Program-made: the position numbers and the translations under genes
Part shown: positions 42,981 to 54,878 of the stretch, one piece after another
Layout of the letters: the number at the start of each line of letters is the position of its first letter
Numbering within the stretch: the stretch's first letter is position 1
From: AV40 sp035568175
GTDB lineage: Bacteria > Verrucomicrobiota > Verrucomicrobiia > Chthoniobacterales > UBA10450
Direction: 5' to 3'
DNA length: 64,000 bases
Assembly (NCBI GenBank): GCA_035568175.1
Contig: DATMON010000003.1
Coordinates: forward strand, 1 to 64,000
Notes under the pieces: model-generated
Seen by the model: the letters and a program-made list of their open reading frames with translations, nothing else
Told to the model about the DNA's origin: nothing
The model's database searches: none

Positions 42981-43370
42981 ATGGCAGCAGATATAGAAAA
43001 GACAGTCAAGGATCTCAACAGCTACTCAGTGCTTGAGATCGCAAAGTTAGTGAAAAAGCTTGAAGAGGACTGGGGTGTGAGCGCGGCCGCACCGGTTGCG
43101 GTGGCGGCAGTTCCAGCTGGCGGCGGCGGTGCGGCAGCACCCGCGGCGGAAGAGAAAGCCACTTTCGACGTCATCCTGAAAGAAATGGGCGCGAACAAGA
43201 TTGGTGTGATCAAGGAAATTCGCGCCGCAGTGCCGGGTCTTGGATTGGCCGAGGCGAAAGCGTTGGTCGAAGGCGCTCCCAAACCGATCAAGGAAGGCGT
43301 GACCAAGCAGGAAGCCGAGGAGATCAAGAAAAAGGTCGAAGCGGCCGGAGCGAAAGTCGAAATCAAGTAA
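42981..43370 (+). CDS. rplL: Ribosomal protein L7/L12
   Basis: A 129-residue L7/L12: N-terminal dimerisation domain (IEKTVKDLNSYSVLEIAKLVKKLEEDWGVSAAAP), an Ala/Gly-rich hinge (AVPAGGGGAAAPAA), and the C-terminal factor-binding domain (FDVILKEMGANKIGVIKEIRAAV, ending KKKVEAAGAKVEIK). It recruits translation factors to the ribosome. A strong GGAGG precedes the ATG at 42981. Fifth-base repeats of Ala and Gly in the hinge are normal. It is followed by the repeat element at 43375 and a 337-bp gap before rpoB, longer than the tight spacing seen in many bacteria. Confidence 0.98.
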   Translation: MAADIEKTVKDLNSYSVLEIAKLVKKLEEDWGVSAAAPVAVAAVPAGGGGAAAPAAEEKATFDVILKEMGANKIGVIKEIRAAVPGLGLAEAKALVEGAPKPIKEGVTKQEAEEIKKKVEAAGAKVEIK

Positions 43371-43374
43371 GCTC

Positions 43375-43451
43375 GTTGCAGCCACGGCACTCTGTCGCCG
43401 TGTTTTCGATTTCAAACCGGGGGCGTCCCGAGAGAGCGGGGCGGCTACAAC
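43375..43451. repeat. Palindromic repeat, type A, second copy
   Basis: GTTGCAGCC (43375-43383) and GGCTACAAC (43443-43451) form the outer stem with one G·U-type mismatch. Inside are CACGGC/GCCGTG (43383-43402, loop 8 nt) and CGTCCCG/CGGGGCG (43424-43443, loop agagag). The arms match the copy at 41309-41378. It follows the rplL stop codon by a few bases and could act as an attenuating or processing hairpin between rplL and rpoB. Confidence 0.7.
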
Positions 43452-43707
43452 GCCGCGCGAAATGTCTTGCGTGGCGGCCGTTTTGGTCTAGTCTCGGTTT
43501 TTGTTAGAAGTAAGGGAGACTTATTTTTAACCCTGCAGTTGGTGGTAAAAACGAAGGTTGCAGCAAAACGGTGGTGTCTATTTGACAAGCCGCTGTTTTG
43601 AGGCAACTTTTGCACTCCTCGCTCTCCGGTGACGCAGTAGGCTCTTGTACCAAGCGGCCGCAATTTATTGTGGATCGGCGCGAGAACAACCCCGTGGCCT
43701 GGTGATT
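43452..43707 (+). promoter_or_regulatory. rpoB upstream region
   Basis: A 256-bp non-coding leader. A TTGACA at 43582-43587 is a candidate -35 box, but the -10 at the expected distance (AACTTT near 43605) is poor. The region may hold a weak internal promoter or an RNase-processing site for the rplJL-rpoBC transcript, as in many bacteria. No gene or RNA is recognised. Confidence 0.4.
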
Positions 43708-46700
43708 ATGTCAGAACGAAATTCGGAACGCATCCACTTCGGAACAATTAAGGAAGCCATTGAGCCTCCAAACCTCATTGAGGTTCAACTCAACTCTTAC
43801 GTCGATTTTCTCCAAAAGGACGTTCCATTTGCCAAGCGTAAAAATCACGGTCTCCAAGCCGTTTTCCGGGAAGTATTTCCGATCGAGAGTTACGACGAAA
43901 AAGCCGTTCTCGATTTCAGCCATTACGAAATTGGCGACCCGAAGCTGACCGCGCTCGAGGCCCAGCGCGAAGGTCAGACCTACAGCGCGCCGCTTCACGT
44001 CACCTTCCAGCTCCGCGAGGAAAAAGGCACGAAAGAAGAAAAAGTTTACATGGGCGAGATCCCGCTGATGACGCCGCAGGGAACCTTCGTCATTAACGGC
44101 GCCGAACGCGTGGTTGTTTCGCAACTACACCGTTCGCCCGGTATTGCGTTTGAGTCGACCATCCACCTCAACGGCAAGGTGCTCTACAGTTTCCGGATCA
44201 TTCCGGATCGCGGTTCGTGGATCGAAGTGCAATTCGATACCGCCGATCTGCTTTACATTTATCTCGATCGCCGCAAACGGCGTCGCAAATTCCTGGCCAC
44301 AACCTTTCTGCGCGCGCTCGGCTACGGCTCCGACGAGGAAGTTATCAAACTCTTTTACAACATCGAGAACCTGAAGTTGAGCGAGAAGCTCGACGAAGAG
44401 AAACTCGCTACCAAAGTTCTGACGGCGGAAGTCCGCGATGGTGAAGTGACCGTTGCCCGCGCATTTGAGCCGCTCACCCTCGCTACCGTGCGCCAGGTCA
44501 TGGGCCTGGGGATTAAGGAAGTTAAGGTCATCGACATTTCCAACGACGACACCGTCGTCAAAGCACTGCGCAAAGATCCGGCGCACGACCAAGAGGAAGC
44601 GCTCAAAGACATCTACCGTCGTTTGCGCCCTGGCGATCCGCCCACGGTTGCTAACGCGCGCGCGCTCTTGAAGCGTTTGTTTTTCGATCCAAAAAAATAC
44701 GACCTCGGTCGCGTCGGCCGTTACAAAATCAATCAGAAACTCGGGATCGATGTTGATCTTACCGAGCGGATTTTGACCGACAAAGATTTCATCGCTGCAA
44801 TCAAATACTTAATTAACCTCCGTCGCGGCGAGGGTACGCTCGACGACATCGATCACCTCGGCAGCCGCCGCGTTCGAACGGTTGGCGAACTCTTGGCCAA
44901 TCAGTGCCGCGTCGGTCTCGCCCGAACGGAACGACTCGTCAAAGAGCGCATGACTTTGTTCGACATCAATGTCGACGGCATGACGCCGCAAAAGCTGGTG
45001 AATCCGAAAGCACTCAGCGCGGTCATTCGCGATTTCTTCGGGCGCTCGCAGCTCTCGCAATTCATGGATCAAACGAATCCGCTGGCGGAGCTGACCCACA
45101 AGCGCCGTCTGTCCGCGCTCGGACCAGGCGGATTGAGTCGCGATCGCGCCGGATTCGAAGTACGCGACGTGCATCCGTCCCATTATGGTCGTATTTGTCC
45201 GATCGAGACACCGGAAGGTCCGAACATCGGTTTGATCAGCTCGATGTCGACTTTCGCGCGGATCAATGAGTTTGGCTTCATTGAAACACCATATCGCAAG
45301 GTCACCAATGGCCGGGTCACGGACGACATCGATTACCTGACTGGCGATAAGGAAGAAAATTACCTGGTGGCGCAAGCGAACGCGGCGGTTGACGGCCGTG
45401 GCCATTTCACTGGCGAGAAAGTCTCGGTCCGTTATCGCGGCGACTTCTTGGAAGTCGAGCCGTCGAAAGTCCACTACATGGACGTGTCGCCAAAACAGCT
45501 TGTTTCAGTGGCGGCAGGATTGATTCCGTTCCTCGAACACGACGATGCGAACCGCGCGTTGATGGGTTCGAACATGCAGCGCCAAGGCGTTCCGCTGATC
45601 GTTTCGGAAGCCCCATTGGTTGGCACCGGTTTGGAAGGCAAAGTCGCTCGCGACTCACATGCGGTGCTGATCGCGATTGATAGCGGAAAGGTCGCATCAG
45701 TTACAGCCGACCAGATTATCGTCTCTAAAGACGGCCATGTTCCAGAGCATCGGAAGAGGATCAAGACCGATCCCGAAGACGGACTTTACGTTTACGAACT
45801 GCGCAAGTTCATGCGCTCCAACGCCGGCACGTGCGTGAACCAAAAGCCCATTGTGAAGAGAGGGCAGCACGTCAAGAAAGGGCAGATCATCGCCGATGGA
45901 CCGAATACGGAACACGGCGAGCTCGCGCTCGGACGCAACGTGCTGGTCGCGTTCATGCCGTGGAATGGCTACAACTTTGAAGACGCGATCATGATCTCAG
46001 AGAAGGTCGTGAAGGAGGACATCTATACCTCGATTCACATCGACGAATTCGAGATCGGCGCGCGAGATACCAAACTAGGCCCCGAAGAAATCACCCGCGA
46101 CATTCCAAACGTCAGCGAGGAGGCATTGCGCAATCTCGGACCGGACGGAGTCGTTCGCGTCGGCGCGGAAGTGAAGCCGGGCGACATTTTGGTCGGCAAG
46201 ATCACGCCGAAAAGCGAAACAGAACTGGCGCCGGAAGAGCGATTGCTCCGCGCGATCTTCGGCGAAAAAGCCGCTGACGTGAAAGACACGTCATTGACCG
46301 TTCCATCGGGCACTTATGGCATTGTGATGGACGTCAAGGTTTCTTCGCGCAAGGAAGTGTCACGCGAAAAACTTACGCCCGCGGAAACGAAGAAGCAGAT
46401 CAAAGCGATCACCGAAGAGCACCGGCGCAAGAAAGAAGAGCTGACCGAACAACTGACCGATTCGCTCTCGAACATTTTACTCGGTGAAAAAATCCCGCTC
46501 GACGTGGTCAACGCAGAGACGGGCGAGATCATTATTCCAGCCAATCGCAAGATCACCAAGACGCTCCTGCGCAAACTGGCGAACGTTTACGATCACATCG
46601 AGATCGATCCGAGCCCAATCCGGAATAAGATCCGCGAGATCATCGGGCACTACGAACACAAATTCGCGGAGCTCGAACTCGAGCGTGAGCGCTCGATGGA

Positions 46701-47517
46701 CCGGGTGGAAAGTGGCGACGATATCGATCCCGGCATCATCAAGCAGGTCAAAGTTTACATCGCCTCAAAACGGAAACTCTCGGTCGGCGATAAAATGGCC
46801 GGCCGTCACGGAAACAAAGGCGTCGTCGCGCGTATCGTGCCCGAAGAAGACATGCCCTTCCTCGCGGACGGAACGCCGGTTGAGATCGTGTTGAATCCGC
46901 TTGGCGTGCCGAGCCGAATGAACGTCGGCCAAGTTTTGGAAACCCACCTCGGCGTCGCAGCCAAGGCGCTCGGTTTCAAAGTTGCGACTCCAGTCTTTGA
47001 CGGAATCAAGGAAAGCAAGATCCGCGAGTATTTGAAGGATGCGCGCAAGAAAGAAGGTTTCAGTTGGGTCCAGGAAACCGGCAAAGCGAAGTTATTCGAC
47101 GGCCGCACTGGCGACGCTTTCGATCAAGAAGTCGTGGTTGGCTACATCTATATGATGAAGCTCGGCCACTTGGTCGCGGACAAAATTCACGCCCGCGCAG
47201 TTGGCCCGTATTCACTGGTAACGCAGCAGCCGCTCGGCGGAAAAGCGCAATACGGCGGACAACGTTTCGGCGAGATGGAAGTCTGGGCGCTCGAAGCCTA
47301 CGGCGCGGCTTATACACTGCAAGAGTTGCTCACTGTGAAGTCCGACGACGTCCAAGGACGCACCCGCATCTATGAATCGATCGTCAAAGGCGATAATTCG
47401 CTCGAAGCGGGCACACCTGAATCTTTCAACGTGCTGATCAAGGAAATGCAGAGTCTCGGTCTCGACGTCAAAGTCGGCGGTCAGGCTCCGGCAACAGTCT
47501 TTGAGCATCTGGCGTAA
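43708..47517 (+). CDS. rpoB: RNA polymerase beta subunit
   Basis: A 1269-residue subunit of the core RNA polymerase. The start MSERNSERIHFGTIKEAIEPPNLIEVQL is family-like, whereas the upstream frame to 43645 is not. The rifampicin-cluster region is visible (SQFMDQTNPLAELTHKRRLSALGPGGLSRDRAGFEVRDVHPSHYGRICPIETPEGPNIGLI, quoted in part), with the usual polar residues in place. The C-terminal half ends GDNSLEAGTPESFNVLIKEM and the conserved clamp contacts. It is separated from rpoC by 34 bp and cotranscribed with it. Length matches Gram-negative bacteria outside the proteobacterial insert types. Confidence 0.99.
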   Translation: MSERNSERIHFGTIKEAIEPPNLIEVQLNSYVDFLQKDVPFAKRKNHGLQAVFREVFPIESYDEKAVLDFSHYEIGDPKLTALEAQREGQTYSAPLHVTFQLREEKGTKEEKVYMGEIPLMTPQGTFVINGAERVVVSQLHRSPGIAFESTIHLNGKVLYSFRIIPDRGSWIEVQFDTADLLYIYLDRRKRRRKFLATTFLRALGYGSDEEVIKLFYNIENLKLSEKLDEEKLATKVLTAEVRDGEVTVARAFEPLTLATVRQVMGLGIKEVKVIDISNDDTVVKALRKDPAHDQEEALKDIYRRLRPGDPPTVANARALLKRLFFDPKKYDLGRVGRYKINQKLGIDVDLTERILTDKDFIAAIKYLINLRRGEGTLDDIDHLGSRRVRTVGELLANQCRVGLARTERLVKERMTLFDINVDGMTPQKLVNPKALSAVIRDFFGRSQLSQFMDQTNPLAELTHKRRLSALGPGGLSRDRAGFEVRDVHPSHYGRICPIETPEGPNIGLISSMSTFARINEFGFIETPYRKVTNGRVTDDIDYLTGDKEENYLVAQANAAVDGRGHFTGEKVSVRYRGDFLEVEPSKVHYMDVSPKQLVSVAAGLIPFLEHDDANRALMGSNMQRQGVPLIVSEAPLVGTGLEGKVARDSHAVLIAIDSGKVASVTADQIIVSKDGHVPEHRKRIKTDPEDGLYVYELRKFMRSNAGTCVNQKPIVKRGQHVKKGQIIADGPNTEHGELALGRNVLVAFMPWNGYNFEDAIMISEKVVKEDIYTSIHIDEFEIGARDTKLGPEEITRDIPNVSEEALRNLGPDGVVRVGAEVKPGDILVGKITPKSETELAPEERLLRAIFGEKAADVKDTSLTVPSGTYGIVMDVKVSSRKEVSREKLTPAETKKQIKAITEEHRRKKEELTEQLTDSLSNILLGEKIPLDVVNAETGEIIIPANRKITKTLLRKLANVYDHIEIDPSPIRNKIREIIGHYEHKFAELELERERSMDRVESGDDIDPGIIKQVKVYIASKRKLSVGDKMAGRHGNKGVVARIVPEEDMPFLADGTPVEIVLNPLGVPSRMNVGQVLETHLGVAAKALGFKVATPVFDGIKESKIREYLKDARKKEGFSWVQETGKAKLFDGRTGDAFDQEVVVGYIYMMKLGHLVADKIHARAVGPYSLVTQQPLGGKAQYGGQRFGEMEVWALEAYGAAYTLQELLTVKSDDVQGRTRIYESIVKGDNSLEAGTPESFNVLIKEMQSLGLDVKVGGQAPATVFEHLA

Positions 47518-47551
47518 TTTTTAACATCGACATCTATATTTTGGAGAATCA

Positions 47552-51670
<4,119 letters not shown>

Positions 51671-51691
51671 GATCGACAATATCAAAATGTG

Positions 51692-51725
51692 GAATGTCGA
51701 ATTGGCGCGAGCTGATTCGACATTC
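51692..51725 (+). terminator. Intrinsic terminator after rpoC
   Basis: GAATGTCGAAT (51692-51702) and ATTCGACATTC (51715-51725) form a perfect 11-bp stem around a 12-nt loop, followed by TTGTTTT (51726-51732). It lies 21 bp past the rpoC stop and immediately before the cobalamin adenosyltransferase gene at 51738. Confidence 0.8.
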
Positions 51726-51737
51726 TTGTTTTAGGAC

Positions 51738-52286
51738 ATGTCGATCGTAACCAAAACCGGTGACCAGGGCGAGACGTCACTCATGTACGGCCGGCGAGTG
51801 CCGAAGAACGATCCTCGCGTTGAAGCGTACGGTTCGGTGGACGAATTGACCGCCGCGCTCGGGCTCGCCCGCGCCATCTGCGAGGACAAATTTGTGGCCG
51901 ATGAAATTTTCGCCGCCCAAAAAGATCTAATCAACGTCATGGGCGAGCTCGCCACCGTGCCCGAAGATCGAGAACGATACTTAAAGGATGGCTTCCATTT
52001 GAGCGACGCGAAGATGGTCGATCGCGTCACCGCGGTGATTGTCGACCTTGAAACGGACAAATCGCTCTATCCCAAAGACTGGGTCATTCCCGGCGCCAAT
52101 GCCGTTTCCGCGGCTCTCGATTTTGCGCGAGTGACATGCCGCCGGGCAGAAAGACACGTCGCGACATTGAAAGATCCGAACGCCGAAATTCTTCGTTATC
52201 TCAACCGTCTCTCCGATTGGTGCTGGTTGCTTGCCAGGTACGTGGAGAAGCGGCTAAAACAACCGGACAACGCCTCTAGCCAATGA
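51738..52286 (+). CDS. Cob(I)yrinic acid a,c-diamide adenosyltransferase, PduO type
   Basis: A 182-residue PduO-type adenosyltransferase that attaches the adenosyl group of ATP to cob(I)alamin, forming coenzyme B12. The signature is present: TKTGDQGETSLMYGRRVPKNDPRVEAYGSVDELTAALG (quoted in part) and the C-terminal PGANAVSAALDFARVTCRRAERHV. No other corrinoid gene lies in the window, so it may serve salvage of imported cobamides. Its stop codon overlaps the next gene start by 4 bp (ATGA), which suggests translational coupling to the DsbA-like gene despite the unrelated function. Confidence 0.93.
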   Translation: MSIVTKTGDQGETSLMYGRRVPKNDPRVEAYGSVDELTAALGLARAICEDKFVADEIFAAQKDLINVMGELATVPEDRERYLKDGFHLSDAKMVDRVTAVIVDLETDKSLYPKDWVIPGANAVSAALDFARVTCRRAERHVATLKDPNAEILRYLNRLSDWCWLLARYVEKRLKQPDNASSQ

Positions 52287-52897
52287 AGAACTTCTCTCGG
52301 ATCAGTTTCGTGGCTGTCCTGATAATGTCCGAAGCAAGTGTGACATTGACCGCTTCAGGTCCGCCGCCTGGCGCCACGTCGCCACAAACATTGGGCCCGT
52401 CGGATGCACCGGTGACACTTGAGATGTTCGGTGATTTTCAATGTCCTCCGTGTGCCCGAAGCGAGCCAATGGTGAAGAAGTTACAATCCGAGTTCGGGAA
52501 CAAACTGCGCGTCGTGTTTCGCCACTTCCCGATGGACAAGCATCAGAATGCGGTGTTAGCCGCGTGCGCCGCGGAGGCGGCCGCACGCCAGAAGCACTTT
52601 TGGGAGATGGCCGATGCTCTTTACCGTACTCAATGGATGTGGGCCGAAGCCCCTGCCCCGCGTGTCGTGTTAATCGACCGTGCCAAGGAACTGGGATTGA
52701 ATGTCCCCCAGTTCGTTGAAGATTTAGATGCGAGCGAGCTGCGCGAGCGCGTCGTTGCCGATCAGACCCGCGGGCAAGCGCTTGGTGTCAAATCTACTCC
52801 GTGGATTTTTATTAACGGCTATTCGGTTCCAAACGCCGAGTTTAACGAGAGCGGCATTCGCGCCGCGATCCAGACGGCGTTAGCAAAAGGAGGCTAG
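52283..52897 (+). CDS. DsbA-like thiol-disulfide oxidoreductase
   Basis: A 204-residue exported thioredoxin-fold protein. A hydrophobic start (FSRISFVAVLIMSEASVTLTAS) suggests export or a membrane anchor. The thioredoxin motif is MFGDFQCPPCARS with active cysteines 54 and 57; the cis-proline loop is KSTPWIFING. This looks like a DsbA/BdbD-type oxidase that makes disulfides in exported proteins. It is followed by VKOR (1-bp overlap), a natural partner that re-oxidises it, and preceded by the PduO gene (4-bp overlap), so the three are likely one operon. Confidence 0.93.
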   Translation: MKNFSRISFVAVLIMSEASVTLTASGPPPGATSPQTLGPSDAPVTLEMFGDFQCPPCARSEPMVKKLQSEFGNKLRVVFRHFPMDKHQNAVLAACAAEAAARQKHFWEMADALYRTQWMWAEAPAPRVVLIDRAKELGLNVPQFVEDLDASELRERVVADQTRGQALGVKSTPWIFINGYSVPNAEFNESGIRAAIQTALAKGG

Positions 52898-53322
52898 TGA
52901 CACGGCGGCAGCGGATCATCATGCTGGTTGCCGCGTTGGTCGCGGTTGTCGGCTTGGCTGACAGCGGTTACCTCACCGTAAAACATCTGCGCGGCGATTA
53001 CGTCAGATGCGATAGCGATTGTTCGGCCGTGCTCGGGAGCAAATATGCCGACGTGGGCGGGGTGCCCGTCGCTGGAATCGGAGCGATCGCCTATGTTGGT
53101 GTCCTGACCGCGGCCATACTCGCCACGCTGGGTTACAACAAGGCGCGATACGCGGTTGCTTCCATGGCGATTCCCATGGCTTGTATAAGCCTCGGGCTGA
53201 TCTACGTCCAGGCCTTCATCATCCATTCTTTCTGCAACTACTGCCTCTTATCCGCGGCCGCTTGCATCACTCTGGCAGTCCTCGTTCTCACAGAATGGCT
53301 GCTCCGTCGTCGGGCTCGGTAG
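52897..53322 (+). CDS. VKOR-family thiol oxidase
   Basis: A 141-residue membrane protein with about four helices and the VKOR cysteine set: Cys38 and Cys42 in a VRCDSDC loop and the catalytic CNYC pair (Cys113/Cys116) in the last helices. Bacterial VKORs re-oxidise DsbA-like proteins with quinones, so the pair with the gene at 52283 is functionally obvious. The GTG start shares a base with the upstream stop codon (TAGTG). No promoter is visible between this group and rpsB beyond about 110 bp. Confidence 0.93.
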   Translation: MTRRQRIIMLVAALVAVVGLADSGYLTVKHLRGDYVRCDSDCSAVLGSKYADVGGVPVAGIGAIAYVGVLTAAILATLGYNKARYAVASMAIPMACISLGLIYVQAFIIHSFCNYCLLSAAACITLAVLVLTEWLLRRRAR

Positions 53323-53430
53323 AGATTTCCTACTCTTGGCAAAAGGCTTGAAATTGCAGTTGCGACATTGCTTGTCTTAGAGCATCTTCCCCGTCCGCCG
53401 TTCCCCCTCCTCCGCGGCGCGATTTTTTGT

Positions 53431-54162
53431 ATGGCAAACACAGTTGAATTAGTGCCTGAGCTTTTGGAAGCGGGCGTGCATTTCGGTCACCAGACCAAGC
53501 GCTGGAACCCGAAGATGAAGCCGTTCATCTTCCAGCAGCGCAATCAGATTTACATCATCAATCTCGACGAAACGGTGAAGCAACTTCATCGCGCAACCGA
53601 ATTTCTTCAGGAAGTGGCGCGCCGTGGCGGAAAAATTCTTTTCGTTGGTTGCAAGAAGCAGGCGCAGGAAGCGATCAAAGAAGCGGCGCTAGCGAGCGGC
53701 CAGTTTTATGTGAATCAGCGCTGGCTCGGCGGCACGTTGACGAACCTCGCCACCATCCGCAAGAGCATTGGACGTTTGCAGTACATTGAGAAAATCGAGC
53801 AATCACCGGAATATAAAAAGATGGGCAAGCAGGAACTGGCGGCGCTGAACCGGGAAGCGGCCAAGCTGCGCCGCAACCTGGAGGGAATTCTCGAAATGGC
53901 GCAGTTACCCGATGCCGTAGTCATAATCGACACCACTCGCGAGCAGAACGCGGTCAATGAAGCAAAGCGCCTGAACATTCCAATCGTCGCGATCGTCGAT
54001 ACGAACGCCGATCCGGAAATGATTGATTATCCGATTCCGGGAAATGACGATGCTATTCGCGCCATCCGGATCGTGCTGCAGAAACTGGTCGATGCGATCG
54101 TTTCGGCAAGCGGCGAAGCCCGCATCCGAGAACAAATCGAAATGGCCGGCGTTTCCGCCTAA
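53431..54162 (+). CDS. rpsB: Ribosomal protein S2
   Basis: A 243-residue S2 protein: LVPELLEAGVHFGHQTKRWNPKMKPFIF at the N-terminus, YVNQRWLGGTLTNLATI in the middle and VDTNADPEMIDYPIPGNDDAIRAI near the end, all hallmark stretches (quoted in part). It completes the 30S subunit head-body junction. The true start is the ATG at 53431; the frame upstream to 53368 is not coding. It is 36 bp upstream of tsf, the usual rpsB-tsf pair. A weak TTGAAA (53348) may be its -35 box. Confidence 0.98.
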   Translation: MANTVELVPELLEAGVHFGHQTKRWNPKMKPFIFQQRNQIYIINLDETVKQLHRATEFLQEVARRGGKILFVGCKKQAQEAIKEAALASGQFYVNQRWLGGTLTNLATIRKSIGRLQYIEKIEQSPEYKKMGKQELAALNREAAKLRRNLEGILEMAQLPDAVVIIDTTREQNAVNEAKRLNIPIVAIVDTNADPEMIDYPIPGNDDAIRAIRIVLQKLVDAIVSASGEARIREQIEMAGVSA

Positions 54163-54197
54163 CGAGCGGCTAACGGCGCCCGTCGAATTGGAATTCA

Positions 54198-54815
54198 ATG
54201 AAAGTTATGGCCGATATCGATCCGAAACTTGTCAAACAGCTTCGCGAGAAAACCAATGCGGGAATGATGGACTGCAAACGCGCGCTGGCGGAAGCCGAAG
54301 GTGATCTGGCAAAAGCAGAAACGATTTTGCGAACCAAAGGGATCGCGAGCGCAGGGAAGAAGGCTTCACGCGTGACGAAGGAAGGCATTGTCGCTTCTTA
54401 CATTCATTTGCAGGGCAAAGTCGGTGTTCTGGTGGAAGTGAATTGCGAGACCGATTTCGTGGCCAAGAACGAAAATTTCCGCGGTTTCGTCAAAGATATC
54501 ACCTTGCACATCGCTGCAGCGCACCCGCTCTACGTCGGCCGCGAAGATGTGCCTGGAAAGTTGATTGAGGCCGAGCGCGAGATTTACAAGGCGCAGGTTA
54601 AAGGCAAGCCCGCGAACGTGACCGACAAAATTGTCGATGGAAAGCTCGACAAGTTTTACAGCACGGTCTGTTTGCTCGAGCAGGGCTTCATTAAAAATCC
54701 CGACGTCACGATCAAAGATCTGCTCAACGGAAAAATTGCAGAACTCGGCGAGAACATTGTGATTCGCCGGTTTACCCGCTACCTCATGGGCGAGCCGCTT
54801 CCGGCGGAAGCGTAA
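54198..54815 (+). CDS. tsf: Elongation factor Ts (short form)
   Basis: A 205-residue EF-Ts, the guanine-nucleotide exchange factor of EF-Tu. DPKLVKQLREKTNAGMMDCKRALAEAEGDLAKAETILR (quoted in part) is the N-terminal module, and VNCETDFVAKNENFRGFVKDITLHIA the core dimer segment. At about 205 residues it is far shorter than the 280-residue Escherichia coli protein and near the size of Thermus EF-Ts, which lacks one of the two core subdomains. Two close ATGs exist (54198 and 54207); the first is kept. It ends a likely rpsB-tsf operon. Confidence 0.97.
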   Translation: MKVMADIDPKLVKQLREKTNAGMMDCKRALAEAEGDLAKAETILRTKGIASAGKKASRVTKEGIVASYIHLQGKVGVLVEVNCETDFVAKNENFRGFVKDITLHIAAAHPLYVGREDVPGKLIEAEREIYKAQVKGKPANVTDKIVDGKLDKFYSTVCLLEQGFIKNPDVTIKDLLNGKIAELGENIVIRRFTRYLMGEPLPAEA

Positions 54816-54822
54816 TATCGTT

Positions 54823-54875
54823 CTGTCATCCCGAGCAAAATCCGTTTCATCCGCGTAATCCGCGGTTAAGTTGAA
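54823..54875. repeat. Degenerate dispersed intergenic sequence
   Basis: TCTGTCATCCCGAGC followed by TTTCATCCGCGTAATCCGCGG, including the small CCGCG/CGCGG inverted repeat, resembles short sequences I recall as dispersed intergenic repeats in many genomes. It lies between tsf and ligD. Only this copy is in the window, so the repeat status rests on memory. Confidence 0.35.
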
Positions 54876-54878
54876 GCG

